17,320 bases of DNA from Scybalousia_A sp964542225 (GTDB lineage Bacteria > Bacteroidota > Bacteroidia > Bacteroidales > P3), in the NCBI GenBank assembly GCA_964542225.1, contig CAZITO010000042.1, positions 1-17,320 of the forward strand, in the 5' to 3' direction. The position numbers and the translations under genes are program-made. How positions within the stretch are numbered: the first letter of the stretch is position 1; the number at the start of each line of letters is the position of its first letter. Below the pieces are notes generated by a model. That model worked only from the letters and a program-made list of their open reading frames with translations. It did no database searches and was not told where the DNA came from. This document shows positions 1 to 6,614 of the stretch, one piece after another.

Positions 1-55
1 CAAACGCGTGCAAAAATTTATTTTGTAACTTATTGATTTTCAGTAAACCGATTTT
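1..55. repeat. Left copy of a 55-bp inverted repeat found at both window ends
   Basis: These bases are the exact reverse complement of 17260-17314. The match starts at the first base of the window and stops at base 56, so it may continue beyond the window on the left. Read outward (minus strand), the repeat runs from GGTTTACTG through an AT-rich stretch to TTTTTGCACGCG. This resembles a Bacteroidetes promoter -7 region followed by a transcription start. It contains a small hairpin, TTATTG-ATTTT-CAGTAA. No gene lies in it. It could be a multicopy intergenic or promoter element; transposon ends are less likely because no transposase is present. Confidence 0.9.
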
Positions 56-67
56 CCAAAATTTTGG
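56..67. repeat. Perfect 12-bp palindrome CCAAAATTTTGG
   Basis: The palindrome directly follows the left 55-bp repeat and lies about 24 bases upstream of the proposed xseA -35-like element. It could be an operator for a dimeric regulator or chance in AT-rich DNA. No function can be assigned. Confidence 0.35.
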
Positions 68-90
68 GTGTATTTCATAGCAAGTTGGTG

Positions 91-119
91 TTGTATTATA
101 TTTTATTTATTTAATTTTG
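91..119 (+). promoter_or_regulatory. Predicted xseAB promoter
   Basis: The -7 box TAATTTTG (112-119) matches the Bacteroidetes consensus TAnnTTTG exactly. A TTG at 91-93 lies 18 bases upstream as a partial -33 element. The predicted start of transcription is near 125, leaving a very short leader before the xseA ATG at 133. Confidence 0.55.
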
Positions 120-132
120 CAAGAAAAAACAA

Positions 133-1434
133 ATGCAGGACAAGAAAATATTTTCTTTATCAGAAATTACCAATTCGTTGGAAATAAATATAAGGGCTTG
201 TTATCCCAACAGTTTTTGGTTAAAGGCTGAAGTATCAAAACTCAATCTTTACAAATATTCCGGTCATGCTTACCCCGAACTTGTGGAAAAACAAGACGGG
301 AAAATAGTTTCTCAAATACGCTCTATCATTTGGAAAAATGATTTTGAAAGAATCAACACAAAATTTTTGCAAATACTAAAAGAGCCCTTAAAAGACGGTA
401 TCAGCATTGTTTGTCGTGCAAGGCTTACTTTTTCCTCCCTCTATGGTTTAAGTCTTATTATAGAGGATATTGACCCAATGGTTAGTTTGGGAGATATGGA
501 AAGGGAGAGACAAAACTGCATAGAACGTTTGAAAAAAGAAAATCTTTGGACGCTTAACAAAGAAAAAAAACTTACACTTTTGCCACAACGTTTGGCTATT
601 ATTTCTGTGGCAAGTAGTAAGGGGTATAGTGATTTTATGCAAACCATAGAAGAGAACAACAATGGTTTTGCTTTTTTCTCTCATCTTTTTCCTTCTTTGT
701 TGCAAGGTGATGGTGCAAGTATTCAAATGAGGGAGGCTTTGAGTGTAATAGAAGCGGTGAAAGAATATTTTGATTGTGTTCTTATCATAAGAGGCGGTGG
801 CGGAGATATTGGTTTGTCTTGTTATAACGATTATTTGTTGTGCCATAAAATAGCCACCTTTCCTTTGCCTGTTTTGACAGGAATAGGGCATTCTACCAAT
901 GAAACTGTGGCAGAGATGGTTAGTTATGCCAATTTTATCACACCAACTGCTTTGGGCGATTTTATTATAAATAGGTTTATTGCCTTTGAGCAGAATATAG
1001 ACAACATAAAACAATCTTTGATTAAAAACGCAAAAAGAATTATAGACGACAACAAAAAGGATTTGACACATAGCACCAAATTACTGACCTTTGCAAGTAA
1101 AAACAGGGTAGAGAAGGAGAAACATAGTATTGAAAACATCAAGCAAAGTCTAACAAAACACACACAAACGCTCTTGGACAATAAGAAAAAAGATTTGGCT
1201 CACCTTACCAAATTACTTGCCTTTGCAGGAAAAAACAGAATAGAAAAAGAAAAACAAAATTTGCAAATGGCTGAAAAATTAACTCAAGTTCTCTCGCCCA
1301 TAAATGTTTTGCAAAGAGGCTATAGTATAACAAAGATAAACAACAAAGCAATAAAATCCTCCAACCAAGTGAAAAAAGGTGATACGATTACAACCTTATT
1401 GGCAGATGGAGAATTTTCTTCAACAATAATATAA
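133..1434 (+). CDS. xseA: Exodeoxyribonuclease VII large subunit
   Basis: Catalytic subunit of exonuclease VII, which degrades single-stranded DNA from both ends to oligonucleotides and acts in the cytoplasm in DNA repair. An OB-fold-like N-terminus (about residues 8-115) precedes the nuclease domain. That domain shows RGGGGDI (220-226) with a following YNDYLL, and GIGHSTNETVAEMV (250-263), both typical of Bacteroidetes XseA. LSPINVLQRGYSI (387-399) is the conserved C-terminal motif. At 433 aa it is close to the usual length of about 400-460. The coiled-coil arm (about 285-380) is a tandem duplication of a 44-residue unit. The start follows a good promoter by 13 bases; no strong Shine-Dalgarno site is present, as is normal in this phylum. 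The gene for the small subunit follows 12 bases after the stop. Confidence 0.95.
   Translation: MQDKKIFSLSEITNSLEINIRACYPNSFWLKAEVSKLNLYKYSGHAYPELVEKQDGKIVSQIRSIIWKNDFERINTKFLQILKEPLKDGISIVCRARLTFSSLYGLSLIIEDIDPMVSLGDMERERQNCIERLKKENLWTLNKEKKLTLLPQRLAIISVASSKGYSDFMQTIEENNNGFAFFSHLFPSLLQGDGASIQMREALSVIEAVKEYFDCVLIIRGGGGDIGLSCYNDYLLCHKIATFPLPVLTGIGHSTNETVAEMVSYANFITPTALGDFIINRFIAFEQNIDNIKQSLIKNAKRIIDDNKKDLTHSTKLLTFASKNRVEKEKHSIENIKQSLTKHTQTLLDNKKKDLAHLTKLLAFAGKNRIEKEKQNLQMAEKLTQVLSPINVLQRGYSITKINNKAIKSSNQVKKGDTITTLLADGEFSSTII
1003..1266 (+). repeat. Tandem 132-bp (44-codon) duplication in the xseA coiled coil
   Basis: Two adjacent in-frame units, 1003-1134 (residues 291-334) and 1135-1266 (residues 335-378), both begin NIKQSL and both end in KNR[VI]EKEK plus four residues. 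I count 26 of 44 identical residues. The DNA of the two copies differs at many positions, so the duplication is old and under selection rather than a recent slippage or assembly artefact. It lies in the helical arm that in exonuclease VII binds the small subunits. Confidence 0.85.
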
Positions 1435-1446
1435 AACCAAAGAATC

Positions 1447-1653
1447 ATGGAAAATCAAGAAAAATTAACCTACAAAGAAGCCTACAATGAATTGCAAAAA
1501 ATACTCTCCAATATAGAGAATAATAATGTGGACGTTGCGATACTTTCCGATTATTTGAAAAGAGCCTCAGTGCTGATAAATTTTTGCAAAGAGAATCTTA
1601 GTAAAATAGAAGTAGACGTAGATAAATTGATATCGGAGATAGAACAAGTTTAA
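1447..1653 (+). CDS. xseB: Exodeoxyribonuclease VII small subunit
   Basis: A 68-residue, fully helical, charged protein with the family pattern LTYKEAYNELQKILSNIEN near the N-terminus, corresponding to the usual 'fEeal.eLe.Iv..lE' of XseB. Several small subunits coat the coiled coil of each XseA. The length is typical (about 60-85 aa). It starts 12 bases after xseA and is clearly cotranscribed with it. A strong terminator follows 17 bases after the stop. Confidence 0.9.
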   Translation: MENQEKLTYKEAYNELQKILSNIENNNVDVAILSDYLKRASVLINFCKENLSKIEVDVDKLISEIEQV

Positions 1654-1670
1654 TCAAAAAACTACGCAAT

Positions 1671-1709
1671 AAAATAGGTTGTGATTTTTTCACAACCTAT
1701 TTTTGTTAA
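1671..1709. terminator. Shared bidirectional terminator between xseB and the YfhO gene
   Basis: A perfect 14-bp stem, AAAATAGGTTGTGA (1671-1684) with its complement at 1690-1703, encloses a 5-base loop. The T-run on the plus strand terminates xseAB. On the minus strand the stem is followed by T-rich sequence, so it can also terminate the convergent YfhO gene, which ends at 1728. Confidence 0.88.
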
Positions 1710-1727
1710 CAACAAAAAAGAAAATTT

Positions 1728-4310
1728 TTATTTTGAAACACATTTCTTTCTTTTTATATATGGTTGAAATATAGCATATCCCAACAATAACACAAGCAAA
1801 ACAGAACCTACGCAATTTATTGCTTTTGCTTTGGAAAGTATGTCGGACTTGCAAACAAATTCTATTTTGTGATTGCCTGCCGGAATATACAATGCTCTAA
1901 GTACATAGTTTGCACGCAGATAAGGAACCTCCTTACCGTCAATATAAGCCTTCCAAGAGTCTTTGTAATATATTTCGGAAAATACTGCAAGTTGTCCGTT
2001 GTGGGAAGAAGAGTTATAAACTCTGCGGGTAGGGTTATCATTCTCGTCTGCCACAAAGGTTATTTTTGCCGTGCTATCTGTCTTTATATCTTTGATTTGA
2101 GAGGCAAATTCTTTGTTAACTACTGCAATTTGTTTTGGATTGAAATTGTCCAAAGCAAGAATTTCTTCGTTTGCACTATTTACCCATTTGATATTATTAA
2201 CAAACCATGCGGCACCACACCTTTCAGTATTTTCAACAAAAGCATTTTGATTTATGATTACAAAACGAGCGTCCAACATATTCAACACTCCCAAGTTAGG
2301 CATAGGAAAACCTTGCATATCTTGTGCTGTGGCAAGTATCTGTCTAAGCGGGTTTTTCATTAAAAGAGAAGTATCATTTAAGTCCTTTTGTTTGTATGAA
2401 GTGTTTGTAAAATAGAAGTCTATCAAATCTTGATATCTTTGAAGTTTGGCTGCCGAATAACCTCCGATTGAAGGAAAGAAATAAGATGTAGTAGCATCGT
2501 TGAATGTATTGACAGCCATATTATAAACTCTATAATGAGAAGGTTTTTCTTTGGACAACAAATCCAAAACATCATTTTCTGCCTGTGTAGGCGTTGGCAA
2601 GGCTTCGTATTTGCTTTGATAACTGATTTCGTTATTGACATAGCGCTTATCTACAGCCCAAAGGTCTATAACCGCCGCCAAACCAATGATACAAAAAACA
2701 ATAACTTGATTTTTTATTCGGCCTCTCATAAAGAAAAATAAAGCCAAAAAAGCAATCGCTATAAAGATAAAACTTCTCCAAGCATCCATAACAAACATAT
2801 ATCGCCTATCCTCCATTATGGCAGATATCAAATCATTGCCTAAACCTGTTTGTGTGGCAAGGCTGATATCTTTTGCATTGGAAAAATCTGTAAAAATACT
2901 TGGAGCAATGGCGCAAAGCAAGGTAATAAACAGAGTTACTCCTCCGCTTATATAGAGAGAAAGTTTACGTTTTTTCTCATCTTTTGACTCCAAAAAGGCT
3001 TTAAGTCCCCAAAAAGCCGCTATACACATGGTTACGTTTGCTATAACCAAAGCCATGGACGGAGTACGAAATTTATTGTAAAATGGCAGATGATAGAAAA
3101 GCCATTCGTTTAATATCAAAAAATTATTTCCCCAAGATAGCAAAATACTTAAAACAGTTGCCACCAACAGCCACCAACGATATTTGTTCTCCAAAACAAT
3201 AAAGCCCAAAAGAGCAAGAAAAACAACTATTGCTCCAAAATATACAGGTCCGGCTGTAAAAGGTTGAGTGCCGAAATAGGAAGTGGCAACTCCTATTTGC
3301 TGACAAGTTTCGGGAGCAAATCTATTGGCAGTCAATTTGGCACGATTAAGCATTTGAGGTGAGTCGTATTGCATACGTTTTACATCTGCCGAGCCACCGC
3401 CCTTATAATCGGGTATGAGCAAGGTCATGGTTTCGTCTTTGCCATACGACCAAGCATAAGCGTAATTTATATCCAAACCTTTTGCATTGATTTGAGAGGG
3501 TTTTTGTGTGTTATTTGGTTTAACGGTTATTTCACTACCACCTCTCATTGTGTGTTTTACGTATTCTTGGTTGACCAAAAGATGCCCCGAAGAAGGCATT
3601 ATTGCTATCAAGGTTCCTATTATCAAAAAAGCCACACTCTTTGAAAAATCCTTTATTTCCTTTTTCTTCAAGGCAAAAACAAAATAGGAAACACTCAAAA
3701 TCACGGCAACTATAAGAGTATAATAAGTTATTTGTATATGATTAAAACTTATTTGCAATGCCAAAGCCAAACAAAATAAAGCAAGTCCTTTTATGTATTT
3801 TTTTTCAAAAACGAGTATCATACCTGCAAGTATCGGAGCCATCATAGCCATAGCCCAAGCCTTAGTAATATGCCCTACACCTATTATTATTATGTTGTAG
3901 GAGCCTAAGGCATAAATCAAGCCAGCAAATATGGACATCCAAGGATTAACCCTCATACTTACCATAAAAATGTAGAACCCCAAGGCTAACAAAAAGAAAA
4001 CTCCTGCCGAAAGATTAAAAGAACCCAAGGTCAAAGGTTTTGCAATGTATTCCGATATATTGTAATTGTGTCCATTTACCAACTGATAAGCAGGCATACC
4101 CGAAAACATAGAGTTTGTCCACTCCGAATAATCTCCTGTGGCTTTGTGATAATCTATAAGAGATTTACTCATACCATCAAACTGTCCCATATCACTTTGA
4201 GCCAATTGTTTGTTGTTGAGTACGGGAGAAAAATAAATAAAAGAAGCCAATATAAAAACCACCACTGCCACAATATGAGGCAAAGCCTTTTTGAAATCAA
4301 ATTTGTTCAT
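1728..4310 (-). CDS. YfhO-family multispanning membrane protein
   Basis: An 860-residue membrane protein with one N-terminal helix (about 10-28), an extracytoplasmic segment with the Bacteroidetes YfhO pattern QSDMGQFDGM and SEWTNSMFSGMPAYQL, about ten further membrane helices to residue 560, a long soluble part (about 565-830) and a last helix near 835-855. The soluble part contains KPSHYRVYNM and SYFFPSIGGYSAAKLQRYQ, typical of this family. YfhO proteins have a GT-C-like architecture; Bacillus YfhO is linked to glycosylation of lipoteichoic acid. The Bacteroidetes substrate is unknown, so only the family is called here. It is monocistronic, with its own candidate -7 box upstream and a shared terminator downstream. 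Surface glycan or lipid modification is an inference. Confidence 0.85.
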   Translation of the reverse strand: MNKFDFKKALPHIVAVVVFILASFIYFSPVLNNKQLAQSDMGQFDGMSKSLIDYHKATGDYSEWTNSMFSGMPAYQLVNGHNYNISEYIAKPLTLGSFNLSAGVFFLLALGFYIFMVSMRVNPWMSIFAGLIYALGSYNIIIIGVGHITKAWAMAMMAPILAGMILVFEKKYIKGLALFCLALALQISFNHIQITYYTLIVAVILSVSYFVFALKKKEIKDFSKSVAFLIIGTLIAIMPSSGHLLVNQEYVKHTMRGGSEITVKPNNTQKPSQINAKGLDINYAYAWSYGKDETMTLLIPDYKGGGSADVKRMQYDSPQMLNRAKLTANRFAPETCQQIGVATSYFGTQPFTAGPVYFGAIVVFLALLGFIVLENKYRWWLLVATVLSILLSWGNNFLILNEWLFYHLPFYNKFRTPSMALVIANVTMCIAAFWGLKAFLESKDEKKRKLSLYISGGVTLFITLLCAIAPSIFTDFSNAKDISLATQTGLGNDLISAIMEDRRYMFVMDAWRSFIFIAIAFLALFFFMRGRIKNQVIVFCIIGLAAVIDLWAVDKRYVNNEISYQSKYEALPTPTQAENDVLDLLSKEKPSHYRVYNMAVNTFNDATTSYFFPSIGGYSAAKLQRYQDLIDFYFTNTSYKQKDLNDTSLLMKNPLRQILATAQDMQGFPMPNLGVLNMLDARFVIINQNAFVENTERCGAAWFVNNIKWVNSANEEILALDNFNPKQIAVVNKEFASQIKDIKTDSTAKITFVADENDNPTRRVYNSSSHNGQLAVFSEIYYKDSWKAYIDGKEVPYLRANYVLRALYIPAGNHKIEFVCKSDILSKAKAINCVGSVLLVLLLGYAIFQPYIKRKKCVSK

Positions 4311-4350
4311 ACTCTATTTTTTTGTATTGCTAAATAAATTTTTCAGTTTG

Positions 4351-4358
4351 CAAAACTA
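4351..4358 (-). promoter_or_regulatory. Candidate -7 box for the YfhO gene
   Basis: On the minus strand this reads TAGTTTTG, an exact TAnnTTTG match, about 40 bases upstream of the start codon. No convincing -33 TTTG is seen at the right distance. It sits between the terminator of the preceding minus-strand gene and the YfhO start. Confidence 0.4.
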
Positions 4359-4409
4359 CAAAAAAAACGCATTAAATAATTGTTTGTCTTTATTTTTTGT
4401 GTTTAATAT

Positions 4410-4444
4410 AAAAAATGTAGTAAGTAAAACTTTTACTTACTACA
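4410..4444 (-). terminator. Terminator of the small secreted-protein gene
   Basis: A perfect 14-bp inverted repeat, TGTAGTAAGTAAAA (4416-4429) and its complement (4431-4444), has only one base between the arms. On the minus strand it is followed by a run of T (complement of the A run at 4410-4415). It lies about 50 bases after the stop at 4497. Confidence 0.8.
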
Positions 4445-4496
4445 CGATAAAGATAATTTACTTTGTTTCTATACTTAGAATTTTAATTAAAGAAAA

Positions 4497-4907
4497 TCAA
4501 CGTTCATACCAACAATGTTTCTTTTTACCCGATAATACAACCCAATATTTAACATCTTTATTATCTTTCATATGGGCTATTGTCAAAGTTGTACATTTTT
4601 TATAACCGGAAGGTATGTTTTCCAAGTCGTGTGAAGCCAAATGTCTTCCCAAATCAGTATAATCTTGAAAACGAGCGTGGGCTTTAAGTTTGTTTTCTTC
4701 ACAGATGCTATCTTTATAAATACCTGTTACATAGTTGTCTTTGACATCTATTAATACAGTAAATTTAAAACCTTCAGCCTCTGCAATATATACTCCGTCT
4801 TTAAGAGATGTAAAATCATAAGGGTCTTTGTTTTTATCTATTACCTGTGCATTAGCACATAAAACAGCGCACAAAAGTGCTACAAATGTTAAAATTTGTT
4901 TACTCAT
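4497..4907 (-). CDS. Small secreted protein of unknown function
   Basis: A 136-residue protein with a clear signal peptide (residues 1-20, ending CANA) and Gln at position 21, the usual mature N-terminus of exported Bacteroidetes proteins. The mature part is mixed and charged. DGVYIAEAEGFKFTVLIDVKDNYVTGIY looks like beta strands; the C-terminus has IAHMKDNKDVKYWVVLSGKKKHCWYER. There is only one Cys in the mature N-terminal half and one near the end. I do not recognise the family. It has its own promoter and terminator, so it is a single-gene unit between the YfhO and flavodiiron genes. Probably periplasmic; no lipobox is seen. Confidence 0.75.
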   Translation of the reverse strand: MSKQILTFVALLCAVLCANAQVIDKNKDPYDFTSLKDGVYIAEAEGFKFTVLIDVKDNYVTGIYKDSICEENKLKAHARFQDYTDLGRHLASHDLENIPSGYKKCTTLTIAHMKDNKDVKYWVVLSGKKKHCWYER

Positions 4908-4951
4908 AATACCATGTTTTTAAATTGTTATTAATATTTTTTTTAACTCTG

Positions 4952-4983
4952 CAAAAATATAAAACAAATAAATATCTACCAAA
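4952..4983 (-). promoter_or_regulatory. Predicted promoter of the small secreted-protein gene
   Basis: On the minus strand, TATTTTTG (4952-4959) matches TAnnTTTG, and TTTG (4980-4983) lies 20 bases upstream, matching the Bacteroidetes -33 element. The start codon is about 45 bases downstream. This is the best complete -33/-7 pair in the window. Confidence 0.6.
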
Positions 4984-5012
4984 TTTTTTGATAAAAATTT
5001 GTTGTTTTTTTT

Positions 5013-5104
5013 ATAGGTTAGTAAGGAGTATTGATGGTTGAGATAGGGTAAAGTCTTTATCTTTTGTAATACGCTTTACGTTATGCCAACTCATAATAAC
5101 CTAT
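5013..5104. repeat. Intergenic repeat copy A with 8-bp terminal inverted arms
   Basis: ATAGGTTA (5013-5020) and TAACCTAT (5097-5104) are perfect inverted arms. Between them lies a second pair, GTAAAG (5048-5053) and CTTTAC (5074-5079). The right part (5082-5104) matches 6503-6525 at 19 of 23 positions without gaps, and the arm plus TATGCC recurs more loosely near 17199-17218. It may be a degenerate dispersed intergenic repeat or a remnant of a small mobile element. No coding potential is seen. Confidence 0.45.
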
Positions 5105-5111
5105 CACAAAT

Positions 5112-5153
5112 AAAAATAATTAAGAGATTGATTTAAAAAAATCAACCTCTTAA
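5112..5153 (-). terminator. Terminator of the flavodiiron gene
   Basis: A stem formed by TTAAGAG and TTGAT (5120-5132) with ATCAA and CTCTTAA (5141-5153) has one mismatch and an AT loop that can pair further. On the minus strand it is followed by TTATTTTTATTTG. It lies about 25 bases after the stop at 5178. Confidence 0.75.
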
Positions 5154-5177
5154 TAAAATAGTATCTAAATTTGTTTT

Positions 5178-6365
5178 TTATAGATTTTTTGCAAATTCCT
5201 CACCGTACGCTCTGCATTGGTCTAAGGCATTGTTATCAGGCACCCAAAGAGTTCTTATTCCTTCGTTTATTATTTCTATGCCTGCTTTTTGCAAATGCTC
5301 TGTCATTTGTTTTACAGCATCTCCGCTCCACCCGTAAGAGCCAAAACAAGCGGCTTTCTTTTTCTTAAATTTTAAACCTTTAATCATTTCCAACATACCT
5401 GCAATGGCAAAAGAAAAACCGTTGTTTATTGTTGGAGAACCTATAAGAAAGGCTTTTGATTTGAAAATTTCGGTAAGAATATCGTTTTTATCTTCTTTTC
5501 CTGCGTTGCAAAGTTTTACTTTTGTTGAAGGAGAAACCTTTCTTATACCCTCTGCAATGGCTTGTGCCATCAAACGGGTACTTTGCCACATGGTATCATA
5601 AACAATGGTTATTTGATTTTCTTGATAAGCGTCTGCCCATTGAAGATATTTCTCTACTATTTGAGCAGGATTTTCTTTCCATATGATTCCATGCGATGGG
5701 CAAATGATGTCCAAAGGCAAGTTAAGGGCAAGAATCTCTTTTATTTTTTTCAATACCAAAGGAGAAAAAGGATTTAGTATGTTACAATAATACTTTTGTG
5801 CCTCATAATAAACCTCGTCCATATCTACCTCAGTATTGAAAAGAGATTCGCTTGCATAGTGCTGACCAAAACCATCGTTGGAGAATAATATATTTTCGCC
5901 TGACATATAAGTAAACATAGTGTCCGGCCAATGCAACATAGTAGCCTCTATAAAGGTAAGCGTTGACTCTCCAAGTGATAAAGTGTCCCCCGTTTTGACA
6001 TTGACAAAATTCCAATCCTTATGATAATGACCTCTGATTATAGACTCGCCTTTCGCTGTGCAGTAGATAGGAGTATCGGGTATTTCCCTTAACAATTCCT
6101 CCAAAGCACCGGAGTGGTCTATTTCATTGTGATTCATTATTATGTAATCTATTTGTTTAAGGTCTATTTCCTGTTTAAGATTATTGACAAATTCCTTGTC
6201 GTATGGCAACCATGAGGTATCTACCAATGCAGTCTTTTTGTCTCTGATTAAATATGAGTTATAAGAAGAACCTCTGTGTGTAGAAAGTTCCTCTCCGTGA
6301 AAGGTGGTAAGTTCCCAATCAACTTTCCCAACCCAAGTTACTTTATTTGTTATTCTCTTTCCCAT
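5178..6365 (-). CDS. fprA: Flavodiiron protein (FprA/ROO type, O2/NO reductase)
   Basis: Cytoplasmic enzyme that reduces O2 to water and/or NO to N2O, protecting anaerobes. The N-terminal metallo-beta-lactamase domain (about 1-248) keeps the full diiron ligand set: H79-x-E81-x-D83-H84 in NHNEIDHSG, H145 in LHWPD, D164 in SNDGFGQH and H225 in CPSHGIIW. The C-terminal flavodoxin domain (about 252-395) has the FMN phosphate loop region YDTMWQSTRLMA (256-267) and GSPTINNGF (309-317). The length of 395 aa matches two-domain class A enzymes; no rubredoxin domain is fused. The electron donor is not encoded nearby. It is monocistronic, with its own terminator and a candidate promoter and palindrome upstream. 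Preference for O2 or NO cannot be read from sequence. Confidence 0.95.
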   Translation of the reverse strand: MGKRITNKVTWVGKVDWELTTFHGEELSTHRGSSYNSYLIRDKKTALVDTSWLPYDKEFVNNLKQEIDLKQIDYIIMNHNEIDHSGALEELLREIPDTPIYCTAKGESIIRGHYHKDWNFVNVKTGDTLSLGESTLTFIEATMLHWPDTMFTYMSGENILFSNDGFGQHYASESLFNTEVDMDEVYYEAQKYYCNILNPFSPLVLKKIKEILALNLPLDIICPSHGIIWKENPAQIVEKYLQWADAYQENQITIVYDTMWQSTRLMAQAIAEGIRKVSPSTKVKLCNAGKEDKNDILTEIFKSKAFLIGSPTINNGFSFAIAGMLEMIKGLKFKKKKAACFGSYGWSGDAVKQMTEHLQKAGIEIINEGIRTLWVPDNNALDQCRAYGEEFAKNL

Positions 6366-6407
6366 TTTAGTATATATTTTTGAAAGTTCTTACTCTTTTT
6401 TACGTTG

Positions 6408-6415
6408 CAAAAATA
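6408..6415 (-). promoter_or_regulatory. Candidate -7 box for fprA
   Basis: On the minus strand this reads TATTTTTG, an exact TAnnTTTG match, 43 bases upstream of the start codon. The expected -33 TTTG is not obvious, which would fit an activator-dependent promoter. Confidence 0.45.
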
Positions 6416-6440
6416 ATGTATTTTCCAACATTGCATCAGT

Positions 6441-6461
6441 TGGTAATAACATATTTTACCA
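6441..6461. promoter_or_regulatory. Possible operator upstream of fprA
   Basis: TGGTAA (6441-6446) and TTACCA (6456-6461) form a perfect 6-bp inverted repeat with a 9-base spacer, centred about 50 bases upstream of the predicted fprA start of transcription. The layout suits a dimeric CRP/FNR-type activator, which often controls NO and O2 stress genes. The regulator cannot be named; chance is possible in AT-rich DNA. Confidence 0.3.
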
Positions 6462-6502
6462 CATTTTTTTGTTAAAAGTTTCTGCCCGTTTCTTATCTCT
6501 CC

Positions 6503-6525
6503 TATGCAGACTCATTACAACCTAT
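6503..6525. repeat. Intergenic repeat copy C
   Basis: This stretch matches 5082-5104 at 19 of 23 positions without gaps. TATGC, CTCAT and AACCTAT occur in the same order and spacing. It lies in the divergent intergenic region between fprA and the DUF4139 gene. No left inverted arm is obvious here. Confidence 0.4.
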
Positions 6526-6551
6526 TAAGACACTGCGAAAACTTATTTTTA

Positions 6552-6586
6552 TTTGCTTATTATATTTCAAAAAAAAACTAATTTTG
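6552..6586 (+). promoter_or_regulatory. Predicted promoter of the DUF4139 gene
   Basis: TAATTTTG (6579-6586) is an exact -7 match, and TTTG (6552-6555) lies 23 bases upstream as a -33 element. The start codon is at 6615, giving a short leader. Confidence 0.55.
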
Positions 6587-6614
6587 CAAAGATATAAATA
6601 TAGAACATGGAGTT

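Noticed and set aside
448..1071. A 207-aa open frame antisense to xseA
   Set aside because: It lies wholly within a well-supported gene on the other strand, has low-complexity composition and no recognisable start signal or domain. It is a shadow frame.
1869..2363. A 164-aa open frame antisense to the YfhO gene
   Set aside because: It is fully inside the conserved soluble part of the YfhO protein, is Cys/Ile-rich in the way antisense frames are, and lacks a promoter.
4291..4605. A 104-aa plus-strand frame across the YfhO/secreted-protein intergenic region
   Set aside because: It overlaps the starts and ends of two real minus-strand genes and runs through the terminator hairpin. Its sequence is Phe/Ile-rich AT translation with no domain.
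5178..6365. The flavodiiron protein as a degenerate metallo-beta-lactamase
   Set aside because: All six diiron ligand positions, the HxExDH motif and a complete flavodoxin domain are present, so it is an intact flavodiiron enzyme.
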